Shown here: positions 6,713-7,080 of the stretch, in pieces
Layout of the letters: the number at the start of each line of letters is the position of its first letter
Position numbering within the stretch: position 1 is the first letter of the stretch
Source: Oscillospiraceae bacterium
GTDB taxonomy: Bacteria > Bacillota > Clostridia > Oscillospirales > Ruminococcaceae
DNA length: 7,080 nt
Direction: 5' to 3'
NCBI GenBank assembly: GCA_900752625.1
Contig: CAADWC010000039.1
Location: 1-7,080, forward strand
Made by a program: the position numbers and the translations under genes
The notes under the pieces: model-generated
Seen by the model: the letters and a program-made list of their open reading frames with translations, nothing else
Told to the model about the DNA's origin: nothing
Database searches by the model: none

Positions 6713-6730
6713 GGCGGTAAGATTTATATA

Positions 6731-7080
6731 ATGCAAAAGCAGTCGTTTTCATATCATGCAAAGGAAGAAATACTTGAAAAAATAAATTCTAAGGCAAAGG
6801 CGGACGTATGCCTGATGGGAATACTTGTTTTCTGCAATGTTCTGAGCGACCGTGAGATAGTGTTTCTTACGGAGCATAAATCCGTCGCCGATTTTTTTGC
6901 GCTAAACTGCCGCAGGATATGCGGCGATGAAAACGCAGTTGAAATTTCCCGGACCGGAAAGAAAAACGAAGTTACTCTTTACAGACTGGAGATAGCTGAG
7001 GAGGATAACCGACTTGCACTGCTTGAATATTTCAGAATGGATTCTTCCAGGCGGCTTACCGAACGCGGTTTTCCGACAAA
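6731..7080 (+). CDS. whiA: WhiA, sporulation/division transcription regulator (5' part, runs off the window)
   Basis: An open frame starts at ATG 6731 and continues without a stop to the right edge, giving 116 residues of a protein usually about 310 long. WhiA combines an N-terminal LAGLIDADG homing-endonuclease-like domain with a C-terminal helix-turn-helix and acts as a DNA-binding protein affecting cell division and, in Streptomyces, sporulation. The start MQKQSFSYHAKEEILEKI fits the family's SFsxxvKEEl opening. A hydrophobic strand-helix block (about 25-58, containing CLMGILVFCNVLSDREIVFL and then HKSVADFF) fits the first repeat of the endonuclease-like fold. The sequence is divergent, so much of the call rests on position right after rapZ. 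The catalytic region and HTH are outside the window. An AAGGCGG (6711-6717), 13 bases upstream, is a loose ribosome site. Confidence 0.82.
   Translation, partial: MQKQSFSYHAKEEILEKINSKAKADVCLMGILVFCNVLSDREIVFLTEHKSVADFFALNCRRICGDENAVEISRTGKKNEVTLYRLEIAEEDNRLALLEYFRMDSSRRLTERGFPT

Noticed and set aside
6727..6732. TATAAT just before whiA
   Set aside because: It overlaps the whiA start codon, so a transcript from it would lack the start; it cannot be the whiA promoter.

Overview
The window is a densely packed, all-plus-strand stretch of chromosome. Its intergenic gaps are under 70 bases and it shows short start/stop overlaps, AG-rich ribosome binding sites, moderate GC and heavy AGA/ATA codon use. 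The genes (HPr kinase, MurB, RapZ, WhiA and an 'aluminium resistance' type PLP enzyme) are hallmark Bacillota genes. The combination hprK - PHP phosphatase - murB - rapZ - whiA points to a member of Clostridia, most likely the Ruminococcus/Oscillospirales group. The taxonomic call is inference from gene content, not from a search.

Left part (1-3104): the last codons of an upstream gene, probably another M42 aminopeptidase, overlap a complete M42 metallopeptidase gene. A GNAT acetyltransferase with an unrecognised N-terminal half follows, and then a PLP-dependent methionine gamma-lyase-like protein. All three junctions overlap (8, 4 and 11 bases), so they look translationally coupled. The theme is peptide and amino-acid turnover, with no obvious single pathway.

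Right part (3105-7080): hprK (HPr kinase/phosphorylase), a YcdX-type PHP metal-dependent phosphatase, murB (UDP-N-acetylenolpyruvoylglucosamine reductase), rapZ/yvcJ (P-loop nucleotide-binding regulator) and the 5' portion of whiA, which runs off the right edge. This cluster connects carbon catabolite control (HprK), peptidoglycan precursor synthesis (MurB), amino-sugar or nucleotide sensing (RapZ) and division/development control (WhiA). The yvcK/glmR gene that lies between rapZ and whiA in many Bacillota is absent here.

No RNA genes, mobile elements, CRISPR arrays, long repeats or convincing intrinsic terminators were seen. The only non-coding stretch over 30 bases is 4845-4911 (murB leader), which contains a small hairpin. 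A doubled TATAAT just before hprK may be an internal promoter. I see no evidence for an undescribed system. The more interesting loose ends are the acetyltransferase's unknown N-terminal domain, the lack of yvcK, and a divergent WhiA N-terminus.
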